Positions 21,752 to 32,689 of a stretch of DNA of 64,000 bases are shown one piece after another. The notes under the pieces were generated by a model, which was not told where the DNA came from, searched no databases, and worked only from the letters and a program-made list of their open reading frames with translations. Each line of letters begins with the position of its first letter. Within the stretch, counting starts at the first letter, position 1. The stretch is from Ambrosia x helenae. Taxonomy: Eukaryota > Streptophyta > Magnoliopsida > Asterales > Asteraceae. Made by a program: the position numbers and the translations under genes. The stretch is taken from contig CM061233.1 of NCBI GenBank assembly GCA_030844895.1, forward strand, positions 92,279,563 through 92,343,562, read 5' to 3'.

Positions 21752-23328
21752 CAGCAGACCCAACAAGCTCTTTGAGCTTAGAGACATCAGATTCAGGACC
21801 TTCACAAGTAGCCGTCAATTCATGTTGTGGAGACTTTGAATCATCATCCAAATCAATGGAATCATCTGAATCCCTGGTGATATTCTCAATGAGAACACCA
21901 TCAGTTGTATCATGAGCTAGGCCCAACCTAGTTTTCTAATGAACCTCTTTGTCTTGGTACTGAGGTTTTCCTACATCAGGCATAAAGCCTTCATTGGTAG
22001 TTGCCACATTTGAGGTCTTAGCTATGTTACTTTTGTCCTCAGATCCACCATTGGATCGTAAATGAGTAGTAGCAGCCTCAAATGCACCTAAAGTATCTAA
22101 GTTTGGGCTTAGACACCTTCGTTCATCCTCATATCTTGGGATAGGGCTAATAACAACCACATCCATGTCAACTTCTGATGGTATATCCCCTGCTTGATGT
22201 GTTTGTTGGGGAATGACATGTTCTGATGGGATTGTTTCTTTTAGCCTAGAGAGAAGTTTGAAAATTTCTATGGTGGCGTGTGATATTTCTGGTTCAGTAG
22301 TTTTAGGTAAAGAGTCAGTAGTTTCAAAGGAAGGGTCAGTAGTTATGGCCCTTTTAAGTTTCTTCCTATGAAATAAAATTGTAATGGGTGCTATTTTGGG
22401 GGGTTTGAGATGGATGAGACTGAGAGGATGTTTCATTCACATCATTAACAAGTGCAGATTACACATCAGCAGTTCCAGGCATCTCAACTTCCTGAACAGC
22501 CTTTCTTTTAGGGTTGGTGGGTTTTGATTTTTTTGTTTGGGTTTCTTGGCCTTTTTAGATGAGGGTTTGGAAGATGTTGGTTCCATGGGGACTGTTTCTT
22601 ATTCCCCTTGGTCATCTTCTGGCATGGCTGTCGGATTGTTATGCCTTGAGTATGCTTCTGAGGTTGATGGGTTTAAATGAGATGTTTTACCCACAAGAAC
22701 CTCATTTCCAAGTTCTTTAATTATGCATTGCATGATTAACCTTGGATACAACAAAAAAAAATTTAGAATTTTGGTGACGCAACACCAACTCATTAAAGAA
22801 AAATGTTGATGCCCTGAATTTTGTTTCATTCACAATTGAATGAAAGATAGGTTGAAAAGTAGAGGGCATCTAATCATAAGATCCAGTTTTGGGACCTAAA
22901 CACATGATTATGTAATGAAACAAAGGTTTGTATTTTGGTTCAAAATATTTCTTATAGATTGTTGCATGTGAGAGAGTACCTTGGTAACCACACTCTGTCA
23001 TGGTTAAGTGAATTTCAGAAATAGGAATGTTCTCTGGTGCATCAGCATCATCCAGACCAAGTCGTATTCCCAAAGTAGCCGGTGTGATTGCCATAACTTT
23101 CCCTTGGATAGTTGATTTGTGGGAAATCAGTCTGTTGTTCACTATCACCGCCTCAGCGTTTGCCCAGAACTCATTAAGAGTTTGAGTGTGAATTGGAGGA
23201 TCAATGTTGAAGGCAGTTTTATTTTGGGATTGGATGACTAAATCAATGATTTCGTCATATTGGGACCAAGCTTCATCTTTCACAAAGTAGCCTCGTTGGC
23301 TATGTCCCTGTTTCAGTATAAGAGCCAT
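21752..23328 (-). pseudogene. Accessory ORF (ORF-X) downstream of Copia element 2 gag, function unknown
   Basis: From the Met at 23328 the minus strand encodes about 152 residues including DEIIDLVIQSQNKTAFNIDP, TLNEFWANAEAVIVNNRLIS, TPATLGIRLGLDDADAPENI and KYFEPKYKPLFHYIIMCLG, then a stop at 22870. Related sequence continues in shifted frames (22829-22599, YPRLIMQCIIKELGNEV) and as a Ser/Thr/Pro-rich tail (22436-21936). A stop at about 21936 is followed by more in-frame residues up to 21752, where the solo LTR is inserted; the frame resumes to the left of 19037 and stops about 9 codons later. From memory, similar ORFs are common beside Copia-type elements in Asteraceae assemblies, but I know no assigned function. 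The gene is broken by frameshifts, stops and the solo LTR. Confidence 0.6.
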
Positions 23329-23569
23329 GGTGTTTTGTGTGTGTGTGGATTGAACAGTGTTTTTGTTGTTTGCAGGGGAGGGTTTGTGAGTGTTTTTGAA
23401 AGAGAAGGGGGGAATTTTGTTTTTTGAAAGGATAAGTGTGAGAAAAGATGTTTATCAGAAGTTTATAACCGCCCTAGGTCAAACTTCTGAAATGGGAAAT
23501 GTCTGATTTACCCTTATTGACAAAACTGCTGATGAAGAACAATATTCATCAGTAGTTCCCATTTTCTCT

Positions 23570-24849
23570 TCAGTAGTTTGTTAACCACTGATGCAAACAT
23601 TTATAAACACTCACAAAATGTGCCTGTACAAAATGTGCACTTCCCTGTGTTCCATTATTCCTATTATAACTGGAGTTAAACTGATTTCCAAATTGTGGTT
23701 GGTTAAAGCCAGAGCTTCTACACTCTCTAGCAAAGTGTCCCAACTTTTGACACTTGTGACATCTTAGTTTAGATTTGTCAAAACCAACTTTTGTTGAGTT
23801 ATTCAGTCCTGGAAATTTCCTTCCTGACCTTTTATAAAATTTGTTAGATTTTATTCTTAACATGGCCAGTTGGTGTAAAATGCCCATTTCTTCCAAGTCA
23901 TCATTGCTGAAATTTTTTAAGTCATCCATTATCAAACACATGTTATCAGCAGTTTGACTATGTGATCAAAGGATTCAAAATTTTTTTAACATGGCAGTTT
24001 GACTATGTGATCATTGCTGAAATTTTTTAAGTCATCATTGTCATAAGCTGGATATGATCTTTCTGATGAGATCCCAGCAGTTATGTCAATGTGATCAAAG
24101 GATCCAAAATCATTTGAACAAGAAGGTGAGTCTTGTCCTAAAAGTATTGTACTACCTGGAACATAGTCATTAGCTGTTTTGCCAGAATTTTGTAATTTTT
24201 TCTTTTGATTTATTTCTCTTTCAAAAGTCAACAATCTCCCATGTAATTTTATAAGAGTGAGGGAGTTAAATCTAGTCCAGATCTGAGAACTATAGAGTAA
24301 GTTTCCCATTTTTCTGGTAGAGACCTTAAAAATCTATGAAGCATAGATACATTTGTATAGCTTTGACCATTTAACTTTAACTCAGAGATTAATGAGGAGA
24401 ATCTTTCAAATTGTTGTGTCAAGGTTTCGCCATTAATGTGAGTAAATGTTTCATATTTTTGAGCAAGAATCTCTCTGGTGTTGGCAATCACCTCTTCAGT
24501 TCCTCCAAACTGTTCTTTTAGGTAGTCCCAAAGCTCTTTTGGCACTTTTACAATGTAAAAGTCCAGAGTAGATTTCATTTGGGAGAGCCATTGCCAACAT
24601 AAAGAATGCCTTAGCATCAAGCTCAAGTTTTAGGAAATCTTCATCAGTGTAGTCTTTTGGGCCTTTTGGTATTTCAACTTTAGTTTCTAAATTTATATTT
24701 ATAGATTCATAGGGTCCATACATGACAGATCTCCAACAACCAATGTTTGTTTGTGACAGAGGATGTGCCAATCTCTTTTGCCATATGTTATTTTCAGAAC
24801 GAACAAGCATAGGAAGCTTATTGGCAGATCCAGTATTATAAGGATCCAT
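23570..24849 (-). pseudogene. Copia element 2: gag, decayed
   Basis: The Met at 24849 opens MDPYNTGSANKLPMLVRSE. The Gag domain follows in at least three frames: LPNEIYSGLLHCKSAK, then after a frameshift near 24540 LKEQFGGTEEVIANTREIL and FLRSLPEKWETYSIVLRSG, then after another near 24260 LIKLHGRLLTFEREINQKKK. A short internal duplication at 23940-24040 repeats the phrase read as DDLKNFSND. The CCHC knuckle CHKCQKLGHFAREC lies near 23765-23725. The frame ends at 23570 and is followed, with no protease, integrase or RT, by the leader of ORF-X (23328). It is close to, but distinct from, Copia element 1 gag. Confidence 0.8.
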
Positions 24850-24992
24850 TTATGAGAGTATTGATTTGTCAAGTTTTTCTCAAAGTGATGGATGTTTTGA
24901 AAAAGTGAACTTTTATCCTTTATTGAATATCAATAAGAGCCTGTGTCTGATTCTCAATTTGTTAGATTGATATTTGATCAGATAAACCAGAT

Positions 24993-25703
24993 GCTCTGAT
25001 ACCAATTGTTGGATCAGTATGTTCTTTTAACAGTTCTTATTCATGAACACTTATGTGTTGTAAGTTTATCAAAGCAGTTTGCATAGCGGAATAAGTGAAG
25101 TGTTCAAGTTTAAAGTTTCACTTTCAACAGGAGTTATTACTCCCCCTGGATTTAATGAACTAAAGAAGTTAATAAGAATCTAAACAATTGAATGCATATA
25201 ACAATAAGTATGATGAAAGATTCCCAAATGTGAAATGGTATTTCAATTAAAAAGCCTTTGAAGGATTTCAGTAAAAATCGATGTCTAAAATAGTGGGATT
25301 AACCCATCTATTTATAGACCAGCAAATACATACAAGTTGATTCAAAAGTAATACTAAACAATACTACAACAGGCTGTAGTATTGGAACTTGTACAAAGAC
25401 TTTAAGAAAAGCATAAAGTAATATATAATACTAAACTACTGAAATATAAGGGCGGTAGGAAGATTCCATCAGAACAGCTGATGAGTGACAAACTACTGAT
25501 GAGTAGTTTGTCTTCAGTAGTTCTTCAGTTGACTTGTCTGGTTTGACTTCAGAACTTCTGATCTTTACTCTTCAGCACTTGATGTATTCTTTCTTCAGTA
25601 CTTTCAATCTTCTTCATCAGTTTCTATACTTAGCATTTTTGGCAGAATAAGAATTAGACTAAGGTTGGCAAAAATGGTTTCTTCAATCCTTTTTGTCCTT
25701 ACA
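24993..25703 (-). mobile_element. 5' LTR and PBS of Copia element 2
   Basis: The minus-strand PBS TGGTATCAGAGC occupies 24993-25004. The LTR in minus-strand sense ends ACTGATCCAACA at 25007 and probably starts TGTAAGGACAAAAAGG at about 25703. A TATA box (TATAAATAGATGG on the minus strand) lies near 25300-25312. Short repeats around ACTACTGA/ TCAGTAG occur at 25430-25620, upstream of the TATA box. The outer boundary is inferred from sequence character only. Confidence 0.68.
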
Positions 25704-26356
25704 CTAACCCGGCTCCTTAACATGGTCGTTTTCCCGTCCCTTGGATCCATCCCCCAACCCAATTCTTAATTCTTTTATGTTTTCTAGAATGTTATAAACA
25801 AACTTTGCTTTACGCTGTCGTTTTCCTTTCCTTAGCTATTTCTATTCTAAGAATTTGTCATCTATTGGTTTCTTCCTATCCTTTGTGGTTATTGTGGAAA
25901 CCGTTACCGATTCCCACAGTCTGCACAACCGGTTCACTAGATTTCTTTATTTCAAGTATTTTATTATAAGGTATAACCCCTAAGGCTTACCCTTTCTATT
26001 AATCCTCACGCAAGTGAGTTATCCTGATTCACTATGTTTAGACTTTCCCAAAACTTATCTAATTCGTATTCGGTCATCTGGAAATTTAGATTTTCCGAGT
26101 TCCCTTCTTTCTAACTCGATTGGTGGTCATTACCCCAACCGACCATTTTAAATACTTTAAGCCTTAAAGCTCAGATCATTTATCTATTTAGAGTGCTTAT
26201 TTTCCAGAAGTCCTTTTTTCTGATCTACCGATCTCAACATAAGTTGAGATCAGCTTTCCTTTCATATGAAAAATAGTGTCGATTTGACATTAAGACTAAA
26301 CTGACGCATTTTGACACCTTAACCATCACTTGACTTATATCGTGAAACCCCACCCC
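25704..26356. other. Unassigned AT-rich sequence
   Basis: No long ORF, repeat array or element terminus is seen here. The text has many short pyrimidine-rich phrases (ttttcccgtcccttgg, tttcctttccttagc) and may be diverged LTR or leader sequence of a retroelement. I cannot assign it. Confidence 0.4.
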
Positions 26357-27423
26357 TCTGACACCCGACAACTCAGGTTAATACTTTTATCAAACACATA
26401 AGTCTACTTTAGCAAAACATTCTTTAAACGTACTTAACTAGCTTAGTTGAGTCGGCTCGGTGATTCGGAGAATCACCAGGAGTCGGTTTTTCACACACAT
26501 TAGTTATAGTTTGGTGATTCAGAGAATCATCGGGTAAACACACGCACACGAGTCTCGTGTCCCGTTAGTTGGTAAAACAATAATGCAATATAGGTAACTT
26601 GTTGATAATTATGTGTTATACGATCATTGGTAACTTAGGAATACATGTTTATGTGGAATTATATGATTAAACGTGTTTTGGATGCATTTTGGGGGGAAAG
26701 GGGCGAAAGAGTGACCCCGTTGCCTGGTTTCAGGGGCAATGGGTGGACCCCTTCGCCTATAATGGGCCCCTTCGCCCTATCTACAGTTGGTCAGTTATAA
26801 ATACCTTGTTTTCATTATTTGCAAACCCTAACTCGCCCCTAAGTGCTCTCTCTTGACCCGTACCCTTGTACCACGAGTTTTTGCCCTCAAAACACCCATT
26901 TCTAACCTAAAAACACCTACAAATCCATAACAAAACTTAGATCTAAGGTGTGTGTTATATCCAACATCTTTTCCTTTCATTTTAACAATGTTTTCATTAA
27001 CCCTTGATGTCTAAAACTTGATTTCAAAGTGTTTTCACAAACAAAATCTTTCCTAAACATTTTCTAAACAAGATCTAAACCATCTAATGAGTTTTATAAC
27101 TAAACCCAAGTTTTCAAAGATGTTGGTGATCTAGAAATTAGGGCTTTTGTGTTATATGTTGTTGTGATGATAATATGGTGCTGATATAATGTTTATTGAT
27201 GTGTTAGAAGCATGTTTAGGGTGTGTTTGTTTGGATTATGAGGTTTTATAAACATTAGGGTTATTTTGGGAATTTTGATGCTTTTGATGATTGATATGGA
27301 TAATAAAATAATTAGGTTATGTGTAGAAGCATGATAGGGAGCCGTGGTATGAATTAGACATGGATGTAAACGTGATTATGTGGTTTAATTGGGGATTTTG
27401 TGGTTTATGGTAAATAATATACA
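26357..27423 (+). mobile_element. Diverged Ty3/gypsy LTR fragment, plus orientation
   Basis: The start TCTGACACCCGACAAC is a mutated form of TGTGACACCCGGCA seen in the LTRs at 1076 and 51367 (minus). It is followed at matching distance by AAGTCTACTTTAGCAAAAC, against AAGTCTACCTTAGCGAAAAA. A TATA box TATAAATACC is at about 26797. Directly upstream (26690-26785) is a block with GGGGCGAAAG, CCCCTTCGCC and GGGCCCCTTCGCCC. The phrase AGATCTAAGGTGTGTG at 26940 corresponds to AGATCTAAGGTGTGTTC in the solo LTR. The 3' end is not found; a TRIM element begins at 27424. Confidence 0.72.
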
Positions 27424-28019
27424 TGTGATCCCACATCGGTTAGGAAGGATAACTAACACTTCTTTATAAGAGGTGGGATATCTTCCCTATCACAACGCGT
27501 TTTGGGTGGACATGTGCCCCACCAATGCAAAGCCGTGAGGTGCACATGTGACATCAGAGCAGACAATATTGTGGTGCGGTTAATCTGGGATGTTACTTTT
27601 GGTATCATGTGATCCCACATCGGTTGCGAAGGAGAATTAACACTTCTTAGTAAGAGCTGGGATACCTTCCCTATCACAATGCGTTTTGGGTGGACATGTG
27701 CCACACCAATGCAAAGTCGTGAGGTGTACATGTGACACCAGGGTGGACAATATTGTGGTGCGGTTAATTTGGGTTGTTATAGTTGGTATCAGAGCCAGGG
27801 CCGAGTGACAGCGAGGACGGAGTGCTCCCTAAGGGGGTGGATACTTGTGATCCCACATCGGTTGGGAATGAGAACTAACACTTCTTTATAAGAGGTAGGA
27901 TACATTTCCTATCACAACGCGTTCTGGGTGGACATGTGCCACACCAATGCAAAGCCGTGGGGTGTATATGTGACACCAGAGCGGACAATATTATGGTACG
28001 ATTAATCTGGGCTGTTACA
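27424..28019 (+). mobile_element. TRIM element with three LTRs
   Basis: Three 174-bp direct repeats, 27424-27597, 27608-27781 and 27846-28019, each begin TGTGATCCCACATCGGTT and end near GTTACA or GTTATA. After LTR 2 comes TTGGTATCAGAGCCAGGG (PBS, 27783-27800) and a 64-bp internal region ending in a purine tract CTAAGGGGGTGG before LTR 3. Between LTRs 1 and 2 there are only ten bases, tttggtatca, equal to the first bases of the internal region. Such small non-coding elements with PBS and PPT are terminal-repeat retrotransposons in miniature, moved by enzymes of other elements. No clear target duplication (ATACA left, TGAGG right). Confidence 0.9.
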
Positions 28020-28340
28020 TGAGGAAAATAGAATTTGAGATACAATTGGTTAGATTTTAGAAGTGCATCTATATAGTTGAGTTTTCTTAGTTAAGAAGAA
28101 ATAAAATAATAAATAGAGATACAGGTTTCGTGAGACGTTCCTAAATCCTCAGGTGGTGATATCTCAATGAGTGTGTTCAAGGAGTAGTGTAAATAACTAT
28201 CACCTTTTGTTTGAAGATATACTTAAAGATTTCACTTTTTTTTGTATGTATAAATAATTAATATTTTATACTATAAATCTGGGTACTACACGTCAGCTAC
28301 CCGTGAAGCCGTAAACCTTTTTATAAACATTGTAACGTAG
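28020..28340. other. Unassigned AT-rich stretch
   Basis: Nothing recognisable apart from a (T)-rich phrase near 28225. It may be the remainder of the LTR interrupted by the TRIM or the 5' part of the Harbinger unit. Confidence 0.35.
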
Positions 28341-29256
28341 GCGACACAGATCATTGCGAAGGAAGAAGAGGAAGATGTCTCATCACAATCACGAACTAGG
28401 CAAACGACTATAAACAGAGACCGAGAAGGTTACTTTATAGTTATATTTTAGATTTTATATCGTCATTGTATTCACATTTTAAAATTTTAAATCGTCATTA
28501 TATTTATATTTTTAGATTTTATATCGTCATTATATTTATATTTTTAGATTTTATATCATTATTATATTTTTATTTTTAGATTTTATATCGTTATTTGTAG
28601 GTGTCCACGATAGATTGGTAATCGATTACTTTGCCGACGAACCCTTGTACACAGAAACAATGTTTAGGCGCCGGTTCCAAATGAGCCGTAAACTGTTCCT
28701 ACGTATAGCCGATGACGTGTCGAGTTTTCACCCGTTTTTACCTTTTGATACGATGCTAGAGGCAAAAGGGGGTTCACCGCCTTACAAAAATGTACAGCAG
28801 CACTTCGCCAAATGACTTACGAGATGATAGCTGATGTATGGGACGAATATTTAAAGATGTCCGGAAGAACTACACGAGAATGTCTGTACAAGTTTTGCAA
28901 ATGTGTGGTGAAGCTATACAACAAGAAATATTTGTGAAAACTAATCTCCAGTGACGTCAAAAAATTGTATCAGTTCCACGAAGCAAAGCATGGTTTTCCA
29001 TGAATGCTTGGAAACATTGATTACATGCATTGACCGTGGCGGAATTGCCCTAATGCATAGCGCAAAAAGTTTACGCGAGGCTATCAAGAACATCGCCAAC
29101 AACAAGCCTAGAGGCTATTGCGTCCCAAGATCTATGGATTTGGCATGCTTTCTTTGGTGTTTCTGGTTCGAATAATGACATTAATGACATCAATCAATCA
29201 GACGTTTTTGAAGAAGTCATAAAAGAACCAATCCAGATACTAGATTTACGGTTTTA
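28341..29256 (+). pseudogene. PIF/Harbinger transposase-like pseudogene
   Basis: A short upstream exon encodes a Glu run then VSSQSRTRQTTINRDRE and ends at 28428. A GT-AG interval 28429-28600 separates it from GVHDRLVIDYFADEPLY, FRRRFQMSRKLFLRIADDV at 28601-28730. Exon-intron joining restores the family motif RE-G-x-DRLVxDYF. Further on are MTYEMIADVWDEYLKMSG, TRECLYKFCKCVVKLYNK, DVKKLYQFHEAKHGFP and MLGNIDYMH near 29000-29030, where the family has the first catalytic Asp, then sequence corresponding to SQDLWIWHAFFG in a shifted frame near 29130-29165. Stops and at least three frameshifts are present, for example near 28760 and 28937. The intron is built of four repeats of a TTTATATCGTCATTATATTT-like unit. 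The terminal inverted repeats are not identified. Confidence 0.82.
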
Positions 29257-29260
29257 AGAG

Positions 29261-29410
29261 TGGAATGCAGGCCTATCTTTCACACCCTAAGATCATCCTT
29301 TGGGTCACGCTGACATAGCGGTTGATGGTAGAGTACCATCCCCAAAGGATGCTACTCAACCACACCCAGTATCCTAAGTAACACATGAGGTTTTTAAAGA
29401 TATATATATA
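29261..29410. other. Short unassigned stretch ending in (TA)n
   Basis: The stretch ends gatatatatata, which acts as the left flank of TIR element E1. The rest shows no gene. Confidence 0.4.
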
Positions 29411-31212
29411 GGGGAGGGTTATCTTGAGAACTTCAAATTTTGTGAGAACACTAAGAACCATTTTAAACCATGGATTATTCTCAATCAAGGGCTAAGATTA
29501 GATGGGGTTTAAATGAGAAGGTAGAATAAAATAGAGAAGATTGAAAAGGGCAATAAAGTAAAATACAATTTCAGAAACCCAAATCGTGTCCTCTAAAATT
29601 CATCTTCTTCATCAGGAATTCAAATCATATTTTCAAAAGTACTACATCCACTCTCTTCCTTGTGAAAATTAACCTGTAAATCCAATGTTTCCAAATGTTT
29701 TTGATAAAGAAAAAGAAAGAGTTATTGACAATACTGTAACACCCCAACCGATGGCGGAAACATCGAGGTGTCACGTAGTGATGATTGTTCAGTAGCTCAT
29801 GGAGAATAATAAGTTTCATTAATTGATTTAAATAAATTACATACAATTGTTCTACAAGAATTCGTACGTCAAATAGAATAAACTATGCACATATCTTCAA
29901 GCAATTCTTCAAGCAAGTAGAACCTGAAACATGTTAAGTTGAAAATATTTTGGGTCAACAAAAGTTGGTGAGAATACATAGGTTTTTGAAAATAATTGAT
30001 AACAATAGTTTGTACAACATTCAAAGTTGTATGATGATAGAGTATGACACCGACATGTAACAATGCGTCTTTGTACAACCAAACCTTGTGTCGACTGATG
30101 ACTAACTCGCAAGTTAGTTAAATGTTATTACTGTTATCGATCATCCCTGAGTCTATGCGGGGGATGGGTTTGTCAGACCTATAGCGCTATAATCTAAACA
30201 GGCGGCTTGATCATTGTTAATGATTGTACTGTGTCTTTTTGTTACAGTCAAATGATAGAATGATGATGTACTTGAATCACAAGTAAATATGAGTAAATGA
30301 TAGTATAAAATATGTAAACATGTTTCACCCCAAAAATAGTGAAAATAGGGAAAAGGGGCTATGTAAACTCACCTTGGTATAGTATTAGGTATTGAGGAAT
30401 AGTATAAGTGTAGCCCAATAGTTTGCCAAGTATCACCCTATGTATAAGGCAACAAATAAGTCTAAGTTTATCTAGTCTACAAGTATATTCTAGGGTTTCG
30501 ATTTGGGGATATTCAATTGTTGAATTTATAATAAAATGTTAATTAAATAAGGGAAATTTGATAATTAAATAAATGGAAGTCTTTTTATAAAATTTGGATT
30601 TAGGGTGTTCACATCAATGTGTTTGAAGTATAAAAATAATTTTTATAAAAATATTTTCTTTAAAATAGATTATTAAATCTATTTATTACAAATTGCCATA
30701 ATTTAACTTTAATATTTAAAAATACTAAAATTGAAGAATTATTATTTTAAAAATCATATTTCTGTTCTAAATATTCAGAAATAAATTGTATAAATTTTTG
30801 GTGCAAAAAAAAAGAAAAATTGAATTTATTATGATTTAATTATGACTAAAACTAACAAAAATTGGTTAAAATATAAAATAAATGATTTTTTTCAAAATTA
30901 AAAATCATTTCAGTAAAGTTTATTATTGTACAAACATAGGATAATTTTTGTAGGAATTTATAAAATTGTTTAGATATTTTAATGGATTTTTATAAATATA
31001 ATAGTATAAAATTGATTTAATTATTATAAATATTAAATAAATTAATTTCAGGAAACTAAAAATTGTAGGTAAAAATTTTACATCAGATTTGATAAAAATA
31101 ATTTTTTTAGAAATTAATAAAAGGTTTTAATAATTAAAAATGAATTTACAAGATTAAATGTAATATATATAATTGTTTTGTTTGTTAAAAAAAAAGAGGA
31201 TAAAGGAAAAAG

Positions 31213-31300
31213 GGGTGCCATACCCGGGACTCGAACCCGGGTGGCTTGAGTAATCAACATCAGTCACAACCACTTGGTCCAGACCAGTGGTTGTGATTAT
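31213..31300 (-). mobile_element. SINE-like tRNA-derived head (tentative)
   Basis: On the minus strand CCCGGGTTCGAGTCCCGGG contains a pol III box B (GGTTCGAGTCC) with a perfect T-stem. A weak box A-like stretch (GGACCAAGTGGTTG) lies about 45 bp upstream. A poly(A)-like run is at the expected side on the plus strand (aaaaaaaaa near 31188). No cloverleaf could be built, so it is not a tRNA gene. Confidence 0.4.
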
Positions 31301-31892
31301 TCTTGTTCTAAATAAATTAAATACACCATGCCAAATCAGTTTATCCCCATTTCAAAACCTGCGAAACCCTAGATTCAGCAATCAGGCAATCCACACAACT
31401 TTAACCCAATTAACCTTAGGGTTTATGTTGTGTGGGTGCCGATAAACAAAACCCACGAAGAATATTATACTTACAATGTTTAATTGATTACGAATTGAAC
31501 GGTCCACCTTAAAGTCAAACTTGAATAATTATACCACGAACAGCAGATTTTGAGAGAAATTATAGATTGAGGAAGAGTAAACGGCGAGTTATGAAGGTTC
31601 GTGTATGGTCAATTTATAGTATTAAAGCTTCAGTCTTCGAATTGGCAAGGGTTGACCAACATTGAAGTCCATACGCGTAATTGATTTAATTGGGTATCAA
31701 TTGATTGATGTTAATCGTGCATCATGGTCAAACAAGGCCGGTAAACACGTATGGATACCAAAATTATGCAAAACACGAGTTAATTTGATGTTTATGGTAT
31801 GTCGCGTAATCACAGTTGACTTACCAAGTCAACTTTGACGAATTAAGAAGATGATATAGTTTTTAACGCGTCTAGAATGAATCAGGTGTGAA

Positions 31893-31990
31893 GGCCAGCC
31901 CAGCTGGTTTGATGAGTGTTGTTTAGTGGTTGACCCGGGTTGCTGCTTGGGTTCGAAACCCAGCAGAACCATTCTCTTTTTTTTTTTAAA
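31893..31990 (+). mobile_element. SINE-like tRNA-derived head (tentative)
   Basis: CAGCCCAGCTGGTTTGATG resembles box A and GGTTCGAAACC (about 31950) is a good box B flanked by a paired stem (CTGCTTGGG / CCCAGCAG). A run of Ts follows (31978-31988), which could be a pol III terminator. It faces the minus-strand head at 31213. The two together could be one inverted pair within the solo LTR. Confidence 0.4.
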
Positions 31991-32689
31991 CAGAAAAAGG
32001 GGGGGAAAGAACTAGTGGGCTTGGGCCGGGTATTTGCTTGGGCTGGGTGGGCCGCAGATGGGTTGGGTCAATTAGTTTGTTTGTTCAATATTATTGTTAT
32101 TACTTATTATTATTATTATTATTGTTATTATTATTATTATTATTATTAATATATATATATATATTTTAAAATGCTACAAAATAATTAAATGTAAATTATA
32201 ATAATAGAACTTGTCGTTTTAATCCAAATCATACGTTAACGTATAATTATTAAATGCGAATGTTACAAATACAACAGACGGTGAGAGTAAATTGGAGGAT
32301 GAACCTAATGTTTGTGATTCGTTATGATTTATATTTTGTTTGCTGATTCAAGTTAATCTAGTTTTTTCTAGTTCTGATTTTTTTTGTTACAGGAGGATTG
32401 ACTTTGGATGGTGATTGGTTGAGTTTTGTAGAGAGTTAAGAGAAGATAAGGAACTAGGGCTTGTATTAGGTGGTTATTTAGGTCTATGTTTGTTGAATGA
32501 TTAAGGTTATTTGGAGTGTTATTATGTTGATTATGCTTAGTTTAAGCATTAGACTAATGGAGAATATATGGATTTAATTGTTGTTTTTCACAGCCACATA
32601 GAAGGTTGGTAATGAGTACATATGATGGATGATCTCATAACAATGTCTTATGAGATTAAAATTACTCAATATTTTTCATGTTGGTGATG

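Larger units (their letters stand above)
29735..32267 (-). mobile_element. Solo LTR of Ty3/gypsy type (2533 bp) with 5-bp TSD AATAC
   Basis: On the plus strand it starts TGTAACACCCCAACCG at 29735 and ends GAATGTTACA at 32267. The flanks AATAC (29730-29734) and AATAC (32268-32272) are identical, a perfect 5-bp target duplication. The minus-strand 3' end (TGTTTCCGCCATCGG, then GGTTGGGGTGTTACA) resembles that of the element B LTR (TGTTTCCGCCATAGG, then GTGTGACA). The middle (30520-31190) is very AT-rich without genes. Two tRNA-like SINE heads lie at 31213 and 31893, and an (ATT)n tract lies near 32105. Confidence 0.9.

Noticed and set aside
18345..25703. The LTRs at 18345 and 25007 as the two LTRs of one Copia element
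   Set aside because: Both are followed by their own PBS and gag in the same orientation and their sequences are clearly diverged, so they are two 5' LTRs.
27453..27731. ORF across the TRIM LTRs
   Set aside because: Spans two direct LTR repeats and repeats its own residues; TRIMs are non-coding.
27424..28019. ACATG as target duplication of the TRIM
   Set aside because: The left ACATG includes the first bases of the LTR itself (TG), so it only works if the conserved TGTG start is ignored.
31213..31300. tRNA gene
   Set aside because: Only the T-arm/box B is good; acceptor, D and anticodon stems cannot be paired.
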